A stretch of 64,000 bases of DNA from an uncultured Alphaproteobacteria bacterium (GTDB lineage Bacteria > Pseudomonadota > Alphaproteobacteria > HIMB59 > GCA-002718135), in NCBI GenBank assembly GCA_902615845.1, contig CACMQS010000004.1, positions 1-64,000 of the forward strand, read 5' to 3'. The position numbers and the translations under genes are program-made. Under the pieces are notes generated by a model. It did not search any database and was not told the origin of the DNA. It was given only the letters and a program-made list of their open reading frames with translations. Of this stretch, positions 8,636 through 17,894 are shown piece by piece. Positions within the stretch are counted from its first letter, which is position 1, and every line of letters begins with the position of its first letter.

Positions 8636-9790
8636 ATGAAAACTCAGTCATTACATAACCAATTAGTAGAATGGCGTCATGATCTTCATATGCACCCACA
8701 ATTAAGTTTTGAAGAAGAGTATGCTGCAGCAAAAGTGTCAACACTTCTAAAAGAGTTTGGAATAGAAGTTCATTCTGGAATTGCCAGAACTGGAGTAGTT
8801 GGAATTTTAAAAAAAGGAAATAGTTCAAAATCAATAGGTATAAGAGCTGACATGGATGCTCTTCCTATACATGAAACTAATAAGTTTAGTTATAAGTCCA
8901 AGTTTGATAACAGAATGCATGCATGTGGACATGACGGTCACACAACAATGTTATTAGGTGCAGCAAAATATTTATCAGAAAAAGGTAACTTTAACGGTAC
9001 GGTATATTTTATTTTTCAACCTGATGAAGAGAATACATTCGGTGCAAGAACAATGATTGATGAAGGATTGTTTGATAAATTTAACATTGATGAAGTTTAC
9101 GCTATGCACAATATTCCTAACATGGAAATTGGAACATTTGGTACAAGAAATGGAGCTATTACAGCCAGCGAAAATTTATTTGAAATTGAAATAAAAACTA
9201 AAGGTGGGCACGCTGCATTACCTCATATGGGGGTAGATGCAATAACTGTTGGTTCTCAAATAGCTGTAGCACTTCAATCGATAGTGTCTAGGAAATTAAA
9301 TCCAGCAGACAATGGTATAGTGTCTATTACCGAATTTATAACCGATGGTAAAAAAAATGTTCTGCCAGGTATGGTAAAAATGACTGGTGACGCGAGAGCT
9401 TTATCAAAAGAAACAAATGAAAAAATTGCTTCAAAAATGTTACAAATTGTCGAAGGGATTTGCAATGCGCATGGTGTTAATGGTAGTGTTAAATATGAAA
9501 CAGCCTGTCCTGTAACTTTTAATTCAAAAAATCAAACTGAGTCTGCAACAAAAGCTGCAGTTTCTTTACTTGGTAGTGATAAATGTAATGGTAATATAGA
9601 ACCACGTTTATTCTCAGAAGATTTTTCTGTTATGGCAAATGAAAAACCTGGCTGCTTTGTTTTAATGGGTAACGGAACATCAGAGCAGCATTCCAGACCT
9701 TTACATGCTGATAATTATGATTTTAATGATGAATTATTAGTCATAGGTTCTTCATATTGGACTGAATTAGTAGAACAACAATTAAAATAA
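8636..9790 (+). CDS. M20-family amidohydrolase (N-acyl-amino acid / hippurate hydrolase type)
   Basis: A 384-aa M20D metallo-amidohydrolase. The start 'LHNQLVEWRHDLHMHPQLSFEE' is the usual RR/HxHPELSF-type N-terminus. Metal-binding residues are seen in 'MHACGHDGHTTMLLGAA' and 'FQPDEE'. 'GGHAALPHMGVDA' starts the dimerisation domain, and 'EDFSVMANEKPG' carries the C-terminal metal region. These cytosolic enzymes remove acyl groups from N-acylated amino acids. In this operon it may take the place of the unrelated DoeB/EutE deacetylase of ectoine catabolism, releasing acetate from an N-acetyl diamino acid. That role is inferred from position only. Confidence 0.82.
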   Translation: MKTQSLHNQLVEWRHDLHMHPQLSFEEEYAAAKVSTLLKEFGIEVHSGIARTGVVGILKKGNSSKSIGIRADMDALPIHETNKFSYKSKFDNRMHACGHDGHTTMLLGAAKYLSEKGNFNGTVYFIFQPDEENTFGARTMIDEGLFDKFNIDEVYAMHNIPNMEIGTFGTRNGAITASENLFEIEIKTKGGHAALPHMGVDAITVGSQIAVALQSIVSRKLNPADNGIVSITEFITDGKKNVLPGMVKMTGDARALSKETNEKIASKMLQIVEGICNAHGVNGSVKYETACPVTFNSKNQTESATKAAVSLLGSDKCNGNIEPRLFSEDFSVMANEKPGCFVLMGNGTSEQHSRPLHADNYDFNDELLVIGSSYWTELVEQQLK

Positions 9791-10948
9791 ATGTTTTCTG
9801 AAAACTTAAATAAACTAAAGAAAAAAATGTCTGAGAACAATATTGATCTCTCAATTATAACTGATGATGACTCGATATATTATTTCACAGGATACCATGA
9901 CTTCCTTCATATGGATTTTTATCGACCAACATTATTAGTTGTTTCAAATGATCATAAAACTTATTTAATTACACCTCTTCTTGATGTTTTATTAGTACCA
10001 GAATCTTGTCCTGTAGATATGGTTGAAACATGGAATGATGGTATTGGAAATGAATGGAGAGAATTATTACCTCAAATCATCAATCAGCATAAAAATATTT
10101 TTATTGAAAAATTTAAAATTAACCCAATGGTTAAGAGTTATTTAGACGAATTACTTCAAGACCATCCTGGGGATTTAACAAAATTAATAGATAATATAAG
10201 AATGATTAAATCTAATCATGAATTGAATATAGCTCGTCATGCCGGCGAAGTTGGTATGGCTATGATGGAGGCAGCAAAAAAAACAATTGGCCATAATGTT
10301 CCTGAGTATGAGGTTGCACTTGCACAATCACAAGCTGGAACAAGAAAAGCTGCAGATCTTTTAAAAGAATTTTATCCTGATAATATCAATATGTCTCCAA
10401 ATATTCACTTTTTACCTGTTATGACATCGGGTCATGATTTACCTAAAACTCACCATCGTGCTTCAACCAAAATTATAAAAAAAGGTGATCCCGTATTCGT
10501 ATGTTATTGTGGTTCTACAAATTTCCATAGGTTTAAATTAGGTTTTGATAGAATATTTTGGGTAGAAGAAATTCAATCTGATGAACAAATAAAAGCTTTT
10601 GAGACTGCAGTTAAATCTCAAAAAGCTGCTCTTGAAATTCTTGGCCCTGGAGTAACAGCTGAAGAAGTTCATGCTGCTTATGCAGATACTATTCAGTCTG
10701 AGGGATACCCTTATCCTACATTTCGATGTGGAAGAGGTACAGGCTTTAGCTTTTTAGAGGAACCACAATTAGTAGTTGGTAATAAAACAGTACTGGAGCC
10801 TGGAATGGTATTTGCCGTTGATGGCGGGGCAAGTGCAAATAATTTTAGATCACAAGTTGGTGATAGTTTTATCATAACAAAAGATGGATACGAACAAATT
10901 ACACATCATTCTAAAAATATTGATGACCTAATAATTCCACATGGATGA
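9791..10948 (+). CDS. M24-family hydrolase lacking metal ligands (creatinase / ectoine hydrolase-like)
   Basis: A 385-aa pita-bread-fold protein with the creatinase-type two-domain layout. 'MIKSNHELNIARHAGEVG' and 'GHNVPEYEVALAQSQA' align well with creatinase ('MIKSAEE', 'VPEYEVAL'). The catalytic-His region is 'KTHHRASTKIIKKGD'. The Asp pair that binds metal in aminopeptidases is absent ('VCYCGSTNFHRFKLGFDR'), and the GHGIG motif reads 'CGRGTGFSF', so a metal-independent hydrolase of the creatinase or DoeA/EutD kind is likely, not a prolidase. It starts one base after the M20 stop. Its substrate is probably a cyclic amidine or guanidino compound, by analogy. Confidence 0.72.
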   Translation: MFSENLNKLKKKMSENNIDLSIITDDDSIYYFTGYHDFLHMDFYRPTLLVVSNDHKTYLITPLLDVLLVPESCPVDMVETWNDGIGNEWRELLPQIINQHKNIFIEKFKINPMVKSYLDELLQDHPGDLTKLIDNIRMIKSNHELNIARHAGEVGMAMMEAAKKTIGHNVPEYEVALAQSQAGTRKAADLLKEFYPDNINMSPNIHFLPVMTSGHDLPKTHHRASTKIIKKGDPVFVCYCGSTNFHRFKLGFDRIFWVEEIQSDEQIKAFETAVKSQKAALEILGPGVTAEEVHAAYADTIQSEGYPYPTFRCGRGTGFSFLEEPQLVVGNKTVLEPGMVFAVDGGASANNFRSQVGDSFIITKDGYEQITHHSKNIDDLIIPHG

Positions 10949-11966
10949 AATCACAGTATTTAACACACATTGCTGTGGTGAAATTGGGGATGTGGTAACT
11001 GGAATTAAAGGCTTGAAGTTTAATTCACCTGAGGAAGCTTCTAAAAAACTTTTTTTAGATAAAAAATGGAGAAATTTTTTTTTAAATGAACCTCGGGGAG
11101 GGGTCTTTAAACATTGTAATATTATTTTAGAACCTTCAAATAAAAATGCAGATGCTGGATTTGTAATCATGGAACCAGAAGATAATCCTCCAATGAGCGG
11201 ATCAAATGCAATTTGTGTAACGACAGTCTTATTAGAAAAAAATATTGTTCAAATGAAATATCCTAAAACGATGCTTACACTTGAAGTTCCCGGAGGTTTA
11301 ATAAAAGTTGTTGCTGATTGTGAAAATAAGAAAGTTAAAAGTGTCACTTTAACTAATCTTGCCTGCTTTGCAGATAAAATAGATGTAGATTTAAAGACTA
11401 AAAATTATGGCACAATTAAAGTAAGTACTGCTTTTGGAGGTGACAGTTTTTTAATTTGTAATGCAGGTGATTTTAATCTTAAAATTGAACCAAAGAATGC
11501 AATTAAATTTGTAAATGTTGCTAAAGAATTATTGAAAGAAGCAAACGCATCTATAGGATTTGAACATCCTACTATTAAAGGATTAGACTATCTTTCCTTT
11601 TGCCAATTTATTGAGCCATTAAAAAAAAATAATCAATCATTACTTACAGGATTAAATACAGTTGTTATACGACCTGGGAAACTTGATCGTTCACCCTGTG
11701 GTACAGGCACTTCAGCAAGATTAGCAGTAATGAAAGAAAAAAATGAAATACAAATAAATGAAGAATTTATATCAAAGTCTATTATAGGATCTTCATTTAA
11801 ATCAAGTATTGAAAAGGAAATTAAAATTAATAACAAAAATTGTATTATTCCAAAAATAACAGGTAGTGCATTTATTACTGGAAAACAAAGTTTATATATC
11901 GATAAGGATGATCCTTTTCCAGAAGGTTATAGATTAAATGACACATGGCCAGATTCATCAAGTTAA
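10941..11966 (+). CDS. Proline racemase-family protein (hydroxyproline dehydratase/epimerase-like)
   Basis: A 341-aa proline-racemase-fold protein. The N-terminal catalytic position, Cys in proline racemase, reads 'PPMSGSNAICVTT', so the base is serine. The second position is an intact cysteine in 'DRSPCGTGTSARLAV'. Ser/Cys pairs occur in trans-3-hydroxyproline-dehydratase-type members, whereas Cys/Cys pairs mark proline racemases and 4-hydroxyproline epimerases. The start overlaps the M24 gene by 8 bp. A 76-bp gap then separates it from soxB. A dehydratase/eliminase role on a cyclic imino acid is plausible, but the substrate is unknown. Confidence 0.75.
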   Translation: MDEITVFNTHCCGEIGDVVTGIKGLKFNSPEEASKKLFLDKKWRNFFLNEPRGGVFKHCNIILEPSNKNADAGFVIMEPEDNPPMSGSNAICVTTVLLEKNIVQMKYPKTMLTLEVPGGLIKVVADCENKKVKSVTLTNLACFADKIDVDLKTKNYGTIKVSTAFGGDSFLICNAGDFNLKIEPKNAIKFVNVAKELLKEANASIGFEHPTIKGLDYLSFCQFIEPLKKNNQSLLTGLNTVVIRPGKLDRSPCGTGTSARLAVMKEKNEIQINEEFISKSIIGSSFKSSIEKEIKINNKNCIIPKITGSAFITGKQSLYIDKDDPFPEGYRLNDTWPDSSS

Positions 11967-12042
11967 CTGTGATTAAATAACACTAGCATGGCAAGTTAAT
12001 TCATTTTACTTTCATCAACTATTCTAATAATTAATAAAACAA

Positions 12043-13308
12043 ATGACAAAATTTAATGCCTGGAATGTAATTAAAAACGGTTTAAATGGTCAGTCTTATT
12101 GGACTAGACAATGGCGTGATCCAGAACCAAAAAGTAGTTATGATGTTGTAATAATTGGTGGAGGTTTACACGGTCTTGCTACGGCATATTATTTAGCAAA
12201 GAATCATAATATAAAAAATGTAGCTGTCTTAGAAAAAGGCTGGATTGGCGGAGGAAACGCTGGACGTAATACAACTATTGTAAGATCAAATTATATGATG
12301 CCAGGCAACCACGAATTTTATGAACATTCTTTAAAGTTATGGGAAAATTTAAGTCACGAATTAAATTATAATGTAATGTTTAGCCAACGAGCTCATGTCT
12401 CGTTATTTCATAGCCCTGGTGCTAAAGATTCAGTTTCACGGATTTATAATATTATGCGACTCCACGGAACTGATGCAGAACTTTGGGATTTAAAAACTTT
12501 AAAGAAAAAAATTCCACATTTAAATTATCATAATTCTAGATTTCCAATACTTGGAGCTGCAGTTCAAAAAAGAGCAGGCAATGCAAGACACGATGCAGTT
12601 GCATGGGGTTATGCAAGAGCTGCAGATACATTAGGTGTAGACATTCTTCAAAATTGTGAAGTTACAGGTTTCACAAGAAAGAATGGAAATATTGAAAGTA
12701 TTCAAACTTCAAGAGGAATTATAAAAGGAAAGAAAATAGGATTTGCTGTTGCAGGCAATACTTCAGTATTATGGCAAATGGCAGAATTAGGCAACCTGCC
12801 AATTGAATCCCATAAACTACAAGCATTTGTATCTGAGGCTGTTAAACCACTTCTAGACCAGGTTGTTGTTTATGGTGTAGGTGGGGCGCATTTCTATATA
12901 TCGCAGTCAGATAAAGGAAGCATGGTGTTTGGTGGTGATCTTGACTGGTATAAATCATACGCTCAAAGAGGAAATCTTCCTATGGTTCAAGATGTTGCCG
13001 AAGCGGCCATGGCAATATTTCCTTCACTTGGAAGAATAAGATTACTTCGTCATTGGGCAGGTGTTATGGACATGACAATGGACGGATCATTTTTTATTTG
13101 TAAAACGCCAATATCTAATCTCTATTTAAATGCTGGTTGGAACTATGGTGGTTTCAAAGCTAGTCCTGCATCAGGTTGGTATTTTGCCGACTTAATTGCA
13201 AATGAAAGCCCGCATAACTACGTGCAAAATCATAATTTAGAAAGATTTGAAAAAGGTATCAATATTGATGAACGTGGCGCAGGACCTGATCCAAAATTGC
13301 ACGGTTAA
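12043..13308 (+). CDS. soxB: Sarcosine oxidase beta subunit
   Basis: A 421-aa FAD-containing subunit of heterotetrameric sarcosine oxidase, which demethylates sarcosine to glycine with O2 and passes the methyl group to tetrahydrofolate. The FAD loop is 'VVIIGGGLHGLATAYYLAK'. 'GRNTTIVRSNY' and 'FEHS/YEHSLKLWENLS' segments are typical, and the covalent-flavin histidine region reads 'NARHDAVAWGYARAADT'. The C-terminal 'LNAGWNYGGFKASPASG' and the 'DERGAGPDPKLHG' end match the family throughout. It is abutted by soxD with no gap. Length is normal. Confidence 0.95.
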   Translation: MTKFNAWNVIKNGLNGQSYWTRQWRDPEPKSSYDVVIIGGGLHGLATAYYLAKNHNIKNVAVLEKGWIGGGNAGRNTTIVRSNYMMPGNHEFYEHSLKLWENLSHELNYNVMFSQRAHVSLFHSPGAKDSVSRIYNIMRLHGTDAELWDLKTLKKKIPHLNYHNSRFPILGAAVQKRAGNARHDAVAWGYARAADTLGVDILQNCEVTGFTRKNGNIESIQTSRGIIKGKKIGFAVAGNTSVLWQMAELGNLPIESHKLQAFVSEAVKPLLDQVVVYGVGGAHFYISQSDKGSMVFGGDLDWYKSYAQRGNLPMVQDVAEAAMAIFPSLGRIRLLRHWAGVMDMTMDGSFFICKTPISNLYLNAGWNYGGFKASPASGWYFADLIANESPHNYVQNHNLERFEKGINIDERGAGPDPKLHG

Positions 13309-13593
13309 ATGATTAGAATCAATTGTCCTTATTGTGGTGAAAGAGATCATAATGAATTTAGTTATGGAGGAGATGCAACAATCAATTATCCTTCGTTAGA
13401 TGCATCAGAGAAAGAATGGACTGAAGCTATATTTTTCAGAAAAAATATAAAAGGTTTTCAATTTGAAACATGGCATCATTCTAATGGATGTAGAATGTGG
13501 TTGGTAGTTGAACGTTCTACTGTCACTCATGAAATAAAAAGTGTCAAACCATGCCATCCGGATTTACAGAAGGTTGTAAAAAATAATAAATGA
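13309..13593 (+). CDS. soxD: Sarcosine oxidase delta subunit
   Basis: A 94-aa small zinc subunit of the tetrameric oxidase. The zinc ligands are visible as 'CPYCGERDHNEF' at the N-terminus and the downstream 'WHHSNGC'. The start codon follows the soxB stop directly and the end overlaps the soxA start by four bases (ATGA), so translation is coupled across soxBDA. No oddities. Confidence 0.95.
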   Translation: MIRINCPYCGERDHNEFSYGGDATINYPSLDASEKEWTEAIFFRKNIKGFQFETWHHSNGCRMWLVVERSTVTHEIKSVKPCHPDLQKVVKNNK

Positions 13594-16547
13594 AGACAAG
13601 AAGAATAGATAACTATGGAAAAATTAATAGAGATAAAATTTTATCCTTTAGGTGGGATAAAAAAAATTACAAAGGTTTTGAAGGAGATACTCTAGCATCA
13701 GCATTACTTGCAAATAATATTGGTATAGTTGGTAGAAGTTTTAAATATCATAGACCAAGGGGAATATTTTCTAGTGGAGTCGAGGAATCTGGTGCTTTAG
13801 TTACTATTGGTTCAAAAGATAGAAGAGATCCAAATGTAAGAGCAACAACGCAAGAATTATATAATGGTTTGGAAGCAAGTGGTCAAAATGCATTTCCAAA
13901 TGTAAATTTTGATCTAGCTGGAATAAATAATTATTTAGGTAGGTTTTTTGCAGCTGGTTTTTATTATAAAACTTTTATGGGAATACCTCCGCTTGAATGG
14001 GGTAAAGGAACAGCCATATGGATGTTTTTTGAAAAGTTTATTAGAAAAGCTGCGGGAATGGGAAGTGCTTCTGGGTTACCTGATCCAGATACTTATGAGC
14101 ATGCTCATGATTTTTGCGATTTAATTGTAGTAGGTTCAGGACCTGCTGGTGTTGCAGCTGCAATAGAGGCAGCAGAAAAAAAATTAGATGTTATTTTAGT
14201 TGAGCAAGATAGTCTTATTGGAGGAAATCAACTTGCAGAAAATGATTTTGATAACTCGCAGATTAAAAATCAACTTGAAAATCTAGGCATAAAAATAATG
14301 ACTAGAACTACTGCATTCGGATTATATGATAATTGCGTTGTTGGTTTATTAGAGAGAGTAACAGACCATATATCAGCGCCAAATGTAAACATTCCACGCC
14401 AAAGATTTTGGACCATTAGAGCAAAGCATATAATTGTTGGTGCTGGAGCAATTGAAAGACACATTGCATTTAATAATAATGATATTCCTGGTGTAATGAC
14501 TGTAAATGCATCAAAGCACTATTTGAATAGATATGGTGTACTCACCGGAAAAAGAATTGTGATAGCTACAAATAATGATTCTGTTTATGAAACAGCACAT
14601 CAATTATCAGAAGCTGGGGCCAATGTAACTGTTCTTGATTCACGAACTAATTTTGAAATTGAGACAAATAAAAGTTTTGAAATTAGAAAAGGGTATGTGC
14701 CTTATAACATTAATGGTTCAAAAAAAATTGATAGTTTAGATATATCAAAAAGTGAAACTATTAATAAATCTGAAACTATAGATTGTGATCAGGTTTTATT
14801 ATCAGGTGGCTGGTCACCTGCTGTACATTTGTTATCTCACAGAGGCGTAAAGCCTAAATGGGATTATAACAATGCTTGTTTTTTACCAAGTGACACAAAA
14901 GAAAATATTACAATGGTAGGTTCTTCTAGAGGTTTATGGAATAAAAATGATTGTATTGCTTCTGGGATAGCAGGAACTACTGATGCGTTGAACCGTTTAG
15001 GTATTTCTAAAACAAATTATTTTTTCCCAAAACCTGGTGGATGGAAAAATCCCATACAACCACTGTATGAAGTAAAATATAAAAAATCTAGATCAAAAAG
15101 TTTTGTAGATTATCAACATGATGTAACAACAGATGACGTAAGACTCGCACATCGTGAAGGTTTCATTTCGGTAGAGCATCTTAAAAGATACACAACTTTA
15201 GGTATGGCAAACGATCAAGGAAAAATGGGAAATATCATTGGATTATCTTTAATGGCTGAACTTTTAAATAAAGAAATTCCAGAAGTTGGAACTACTGTAT
15301 TTAGACCTCCTTATACTCCTGTATCTATAGGTGCCTTAAGCGGAAGAAATGTTGGTAAACATTTTAGGCCGTTAAGAGTAACGCCAATGCATCAATGGAA
15401 TATTGATCATGGTGCAAAAATGATTGAAGTTGGATTGTATCAAAGACCTTGGTATTATCCCAAAGAAAATGAAACTTTAAGTGACTCTTATATAAGAGAA
15501 GCATCAACAGTAAGAAAAACAGTTGGAATTTGTGATGTAACATCATTAGGCAAAATTGCTATTCAAGGACCAGGCTCTACCGAATTTTTAAATAGAATTT
15601 ATTCGAATGGTTTTTCAAAACTACAAGTTGGAAAAGCTAGATACGGTATCATGTTGCGTGATGACGGTATTGTAATGGATGATGGCACATCTTGGAGATT
15701 AGCAGAAAATGAATATTTTATGACGACGTCTACAGGTGAAGCTGCAAAAGTGATGTCATGGTTAGAAGAATTACTTCAAACTAGATGGACAGATCTTAAT
15801 GTTAATGTGACTAGTGTTTCTGAACAATGGGCAGGCGTATCAATTGCAGGACCTAAATCTAGAGAAGTTCTAAATAATTGTGTCGATGATTCTTTGGTTA
15901 TAACTAATAATAAATTACCTTTTATGGGTGTTACTTCAACATTTCTTAAAGGTAATATTCCTTGTAGGATTGCAAGAATTAGTTTTTCCGGCGAATTAGC
16001 TTTTGAAGTTTATGTCAAATCAGATTTTGCTAATACTATGATGGACTTACTTTGGGAAAATGCAAAAAAATATGATGGATGTTTATATGGATTAGAAGCT
16101 TTAGGTGCACTTAGAGTTGAAAAAGGTCATGTAACAGCTGCTGAGCTTGATGGGAGGGTAACAATTGATGATGCAGGTTTAAGCAAAATGGCATCTACAA
16201 AGAAATCATATATTGGAAGCGCAATGAGAAAACGAGGAGTTTTAAAAAATAATGATCGTGAAATTCTAGTAGGCTTCTTTCCTACAAACCTAAAAGAAAC
16301 TTTTAATGCTGGAACTATTGTGTGTGAAAAAAATAATATTAAAGGACAAGGTATCGGAAGAATCACCTCAGTCACTTATTCTCCAGAACTTGGACATTGG
16401 ATTGGAATAGGTTTTGTAAAAGGTGGTTTAGATAAATGGAAAGATACCACTTTAGTCGGCGCGGATCCTGTAAGAAATAAACAAATGAATTTAAAAGTTG
16501 TTTCACCACATATGATTGATCCTAAAGGAGAACGAATGTATGCATAG
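13590..16547 (+). CDS. soxA: Sarcosine oxidase alpha subunit
   Basis: The large 985-aa subunit. The N-terminal part is a 2Fe-2S-ferredoxin-like fold without cluster ligands ('FEGDTLASALLANN'). A pyridine-nucleotide-disulfide-oxidoreductase-like domain follows ('LIVVGSGPAGVAAAIEAAE'), with a second dinucleotide loop near 'RIVIATNNDSVYETA'. From about residue 600 there is a C-terminal aminomethyltransferase (GcvT-like) domain that receives the formaldehyde-level carbon on tetrahydrofolate ('GPGSTEFLNRIYSNGF', 'RISFSGELAFEVYV'). Length and domain order are standard. It ends within the soxG start region. Confidence 0.95.
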   Translation: MKTRRIDNYGKINRDKILSFRWDKKNYKGFEGDTLASALLANNIGIVGRSFKYHRPRGIFSSGVEESGALVTIGSKDRRDPNVRATTQELYNGLEASGQNAFPNVNFDLAGINNYLGRFFAAGFYYKTFMGIPPLEWGKGTAIWMFFEKFIRKAAGMGSASGLPDPDTYEHAHDFCDLIVVGSGPAGVAAAIEAAEKKLDVILVEQDSLIGGNQLAENDFDNSQIKNQLENLGIKIMTRTTAFGLYDNCVVGLLERVTDHISAPNVNIPRQRFWTIRAKHIIVGAGAIERHIAFNNNDIPGVMTVNASKHYLNRYGVLTGKRIVIATNNDSVYETAHQLSEAGANVTVLDSRTNFEIETNKSFEIRKGYVPYNINGSKKIDSLDISKSETINKSETIDCDQVLLSGGWSPAVHLLSHRGVKPKWDYNNACFLPSDTKENITMVGSSRGLWNKNDCIASGIAGTTDALNRLGISKTNYFFPKPGGWKNPIQPLYEVKYKKSRSKSFVDYQHDVTTDDVRLAHREGFISVEHLKRYTTLGMANDQGKMGNIIGLSLMAELLNKEIPEVGTTVFRPPYTPVSIGALSGRNVGKHFRPLRVTPMHQWNIDHGAKMIEVGLYQRPWYYPKENETLSDSYIREASTVRKTVGICDVTSLGKIAIQGPGSTEFLNRIYSNGFSKLQVGKARYGIMLRDDGIVMDDGTSWRLAENEYFMTTSTGEAAKVMSWLEELLQTRWTDLNVNVTSVSEQWAGVSIAGPKSREVLNNCVDDSLVITNNKLPFMGVTSTFLKGNIPCRIARISFSGELAFEVYVKSDFANTMMDLLWENAKKYDGCLYGLEALGALRVEKGHVTAAELDGRVTIDDAGLSKMASTKKSYIGSAMRKRGVLKNNDREILVGFFPTNLKETFNAGTIVCEKNNIKGQGIGRITSVTYSPELGHWIGIGFVKGGLDKWKDTTLVGADPVRNKQMNLKVVSPHMIDPKGERMYA

Positions 16548-17103
16548 ACATTCTGCACTAGAAACAATTTATAAGGTTGGAAAATATTCATCAAGCGAGA
16601 AACAATCTCTAATATTTAAAGAATTAAAAAGTTTAGAAATTTTGCAAATTGCTTGTTGGCCTGACAAAATTGATGAAATGAATAATTTAATATCAAAAGA
16701 ACTAAAAATTAAAAATATTCCTAGTTTTAATAAAGGGATAATTTTTGAAAATAAATCATTATGGAGAATGGAACCTTTGAAATGGTGGCTATTTAATAAA
16801 GAAATTAAAATAAGTGAGCAAATCGCAACAATTTTAGACATGTCTCATGCTTTCACAGGTATTGAAATTACAGGAGATAATTCATCATTATTTTTAAACA
16901 GACATCTTCCAATTGATTTAAGAGCTAGGAATTTTCCAGATCTATCTTCTGCTAGCACAGCCATTCATCATGTCAGTGTTAAGTTATTTAAAATATCCTC
17001 TAATAATTACTGTCTATATATACCAAGAGGTTTTGCTTTATCAATTTGGGAGATCCTTCTTGAAACAGCAGATCAGTTTGGATACGAAGTATTAGAGAGA
17101 TAG
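16540..17103 (+). CDS. soxG: Sarcosine oxidase gamma subunit
   Basis: The ~187-aa subunit, recognised by position and by 'TGIEITGDNSSLFLNRHLPIDLRARNFPDLSSASTAIHHV'-like content, of which 'HLPIDLRARNFP' is the clearest family stretch. I prefer the ATG at 16540 over the TTG at 16516 listed in the ORF track, because AAAGGAG lies about 9 nt upstream of the ATG. It overlaps the soxA end by 8 bp. It is the last gene of the long plus-strand run, and a 74-bp convergent gap without an obvious terminator hairpin follows. Confidence 0.88.
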   Translation: MHRHSALETIYKVGKYSSSEKQSLIFKELKSLEILQIACWPDKIDEMNNLISKELKIKNIPSFNKGIIFENKSLWRMEPLKWWLFNKEIKISEQIATILDMSHAFTGIEITGDNSSLFLNRHLPIDLRARNFPDLSSASTAIHHVSVKLFKISSNNYCLYIPRGFALSIWEILLETADQFGYEVLER

Positions 17104-17177
17104 ATAGATTATTTTAGGGTAACGGAAACTGGTTATAAACTAATTACTAATATATTTAGCGATTTGCATATAGTAAA

Positions 17178-17894
17178 TTAATCATTTGCATCACCACCTC
17201 CGGCACCTTTTGCCCTAGATTCCTCTGACTCAGGAACAAAAGTTCTAAAAGCTATTTTAGATATTTCCTCCCATGATTCTTTATCAGGATTAATACCCTT
17301 AGAGAGCAAGTTATTTATATTTGATGATGAAATATTAATATCTAACTTTTGTTCCTTTAAAATATTCTTTGTGAGTAAAAGATCAAAATTTCTTTGATAA
17401 TTTGTAGAGATAATTTCTCTATTAACTCTAATATTTTTATTTGTTATTTGTACATAAACTTTTTGATCTAATAAAAACTGTGAATTGATATTTTTTTTGG
17501 CATATTTGTAAAGTAAGGGTATTAAGAATATAGGGTCACTACAATTTTTTAAAGTTAATTTAAAATTATCCCTTTTATCTATTTTTGATATTAAATAATC
17601 GATTAATCCTGGGCCTATCACCAAAAAAGATTTATTTTTACAATCAAACTCATCATTTATTTTTGACGGATCTATACTAGCATTAAAGGTGTTATCTAAT
17701 TCCTCAATCTTAAATGTTAATAATTTGATTCCATCGAAACCAAAAACTTCAAGCCATGTTGTAATAAATGCAGCATCCTCATCTGATCCATAAGTGAATC
17801 CTAATCCTGAAAAAGCTCGTTGTGTATTAGTGTAGACTTCATAGTAAGAATAACTCACAGATATTAATATGTACTCATCGTTGCAAAACCCCAT
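17178..17894 (-). CDS. Conserved protein of unknown function, DUF3726-like
   Basis: A 238-aa protein. Its beginning ('ISVSYSYYEVYTNTQRAF' ... 'TYGSDEDAAFITTWLEVFG') follows the pattern I remember for DUF3726 (a SLNE-A-KAARG-G...WGLAEEA...WL opening), and the end 'ESEESRAKGAGGGDAND' matches the family's SEASR-GAGAG-NDD tail. The start overlaps the upstream 554-aa gene by 31 bp; a GTG at 17858 would remove the overlap and fit the family length better. No signal peptide, membrane segment or catalytic motif is recognisable. Function is unknown; it is probably partnered with the upstream protein. Confidence 0.55.
   Translation of the reverse strand: MGFCNDEYILISVSYSYYEVYTNTQRAFSGLGFTYGSDEDAAFITTWLEVFGFDGIKLLTFKIEELDNTFNASIDPSKINDEFDCKNKSFLVIGPGLIDYLISKIDKRDNFKLTLKNCSDPIFLIPLLYKYAKKNINSQFLLDQKVYVQITNKNIRVNREIISTNYQRNFDLLLTKNILKEQKLDINISSSNINNLLSKGINPDKESWEEISKIAFRTFVPESEESRAKGAGGGDAND

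Noticed and set aside
8636-9790. DoeB/EutE N-acetyl-diaminobutyrate deacetylase
   Set aside because: DoeB belongs to the aspartoacylase/succinylglutamate desuccinylase family; this protein has clear M20 motifs (HACGHDGHT). It may do a similar job but is not that family.
9791-10948. DddP DMSP lyase
   Set aside because: DddP is also an M24 protein of marine bacteria, but it binds metal and is about 60 residues longer; here the metal ligands are missing and the N-terminus looks like creatinase.
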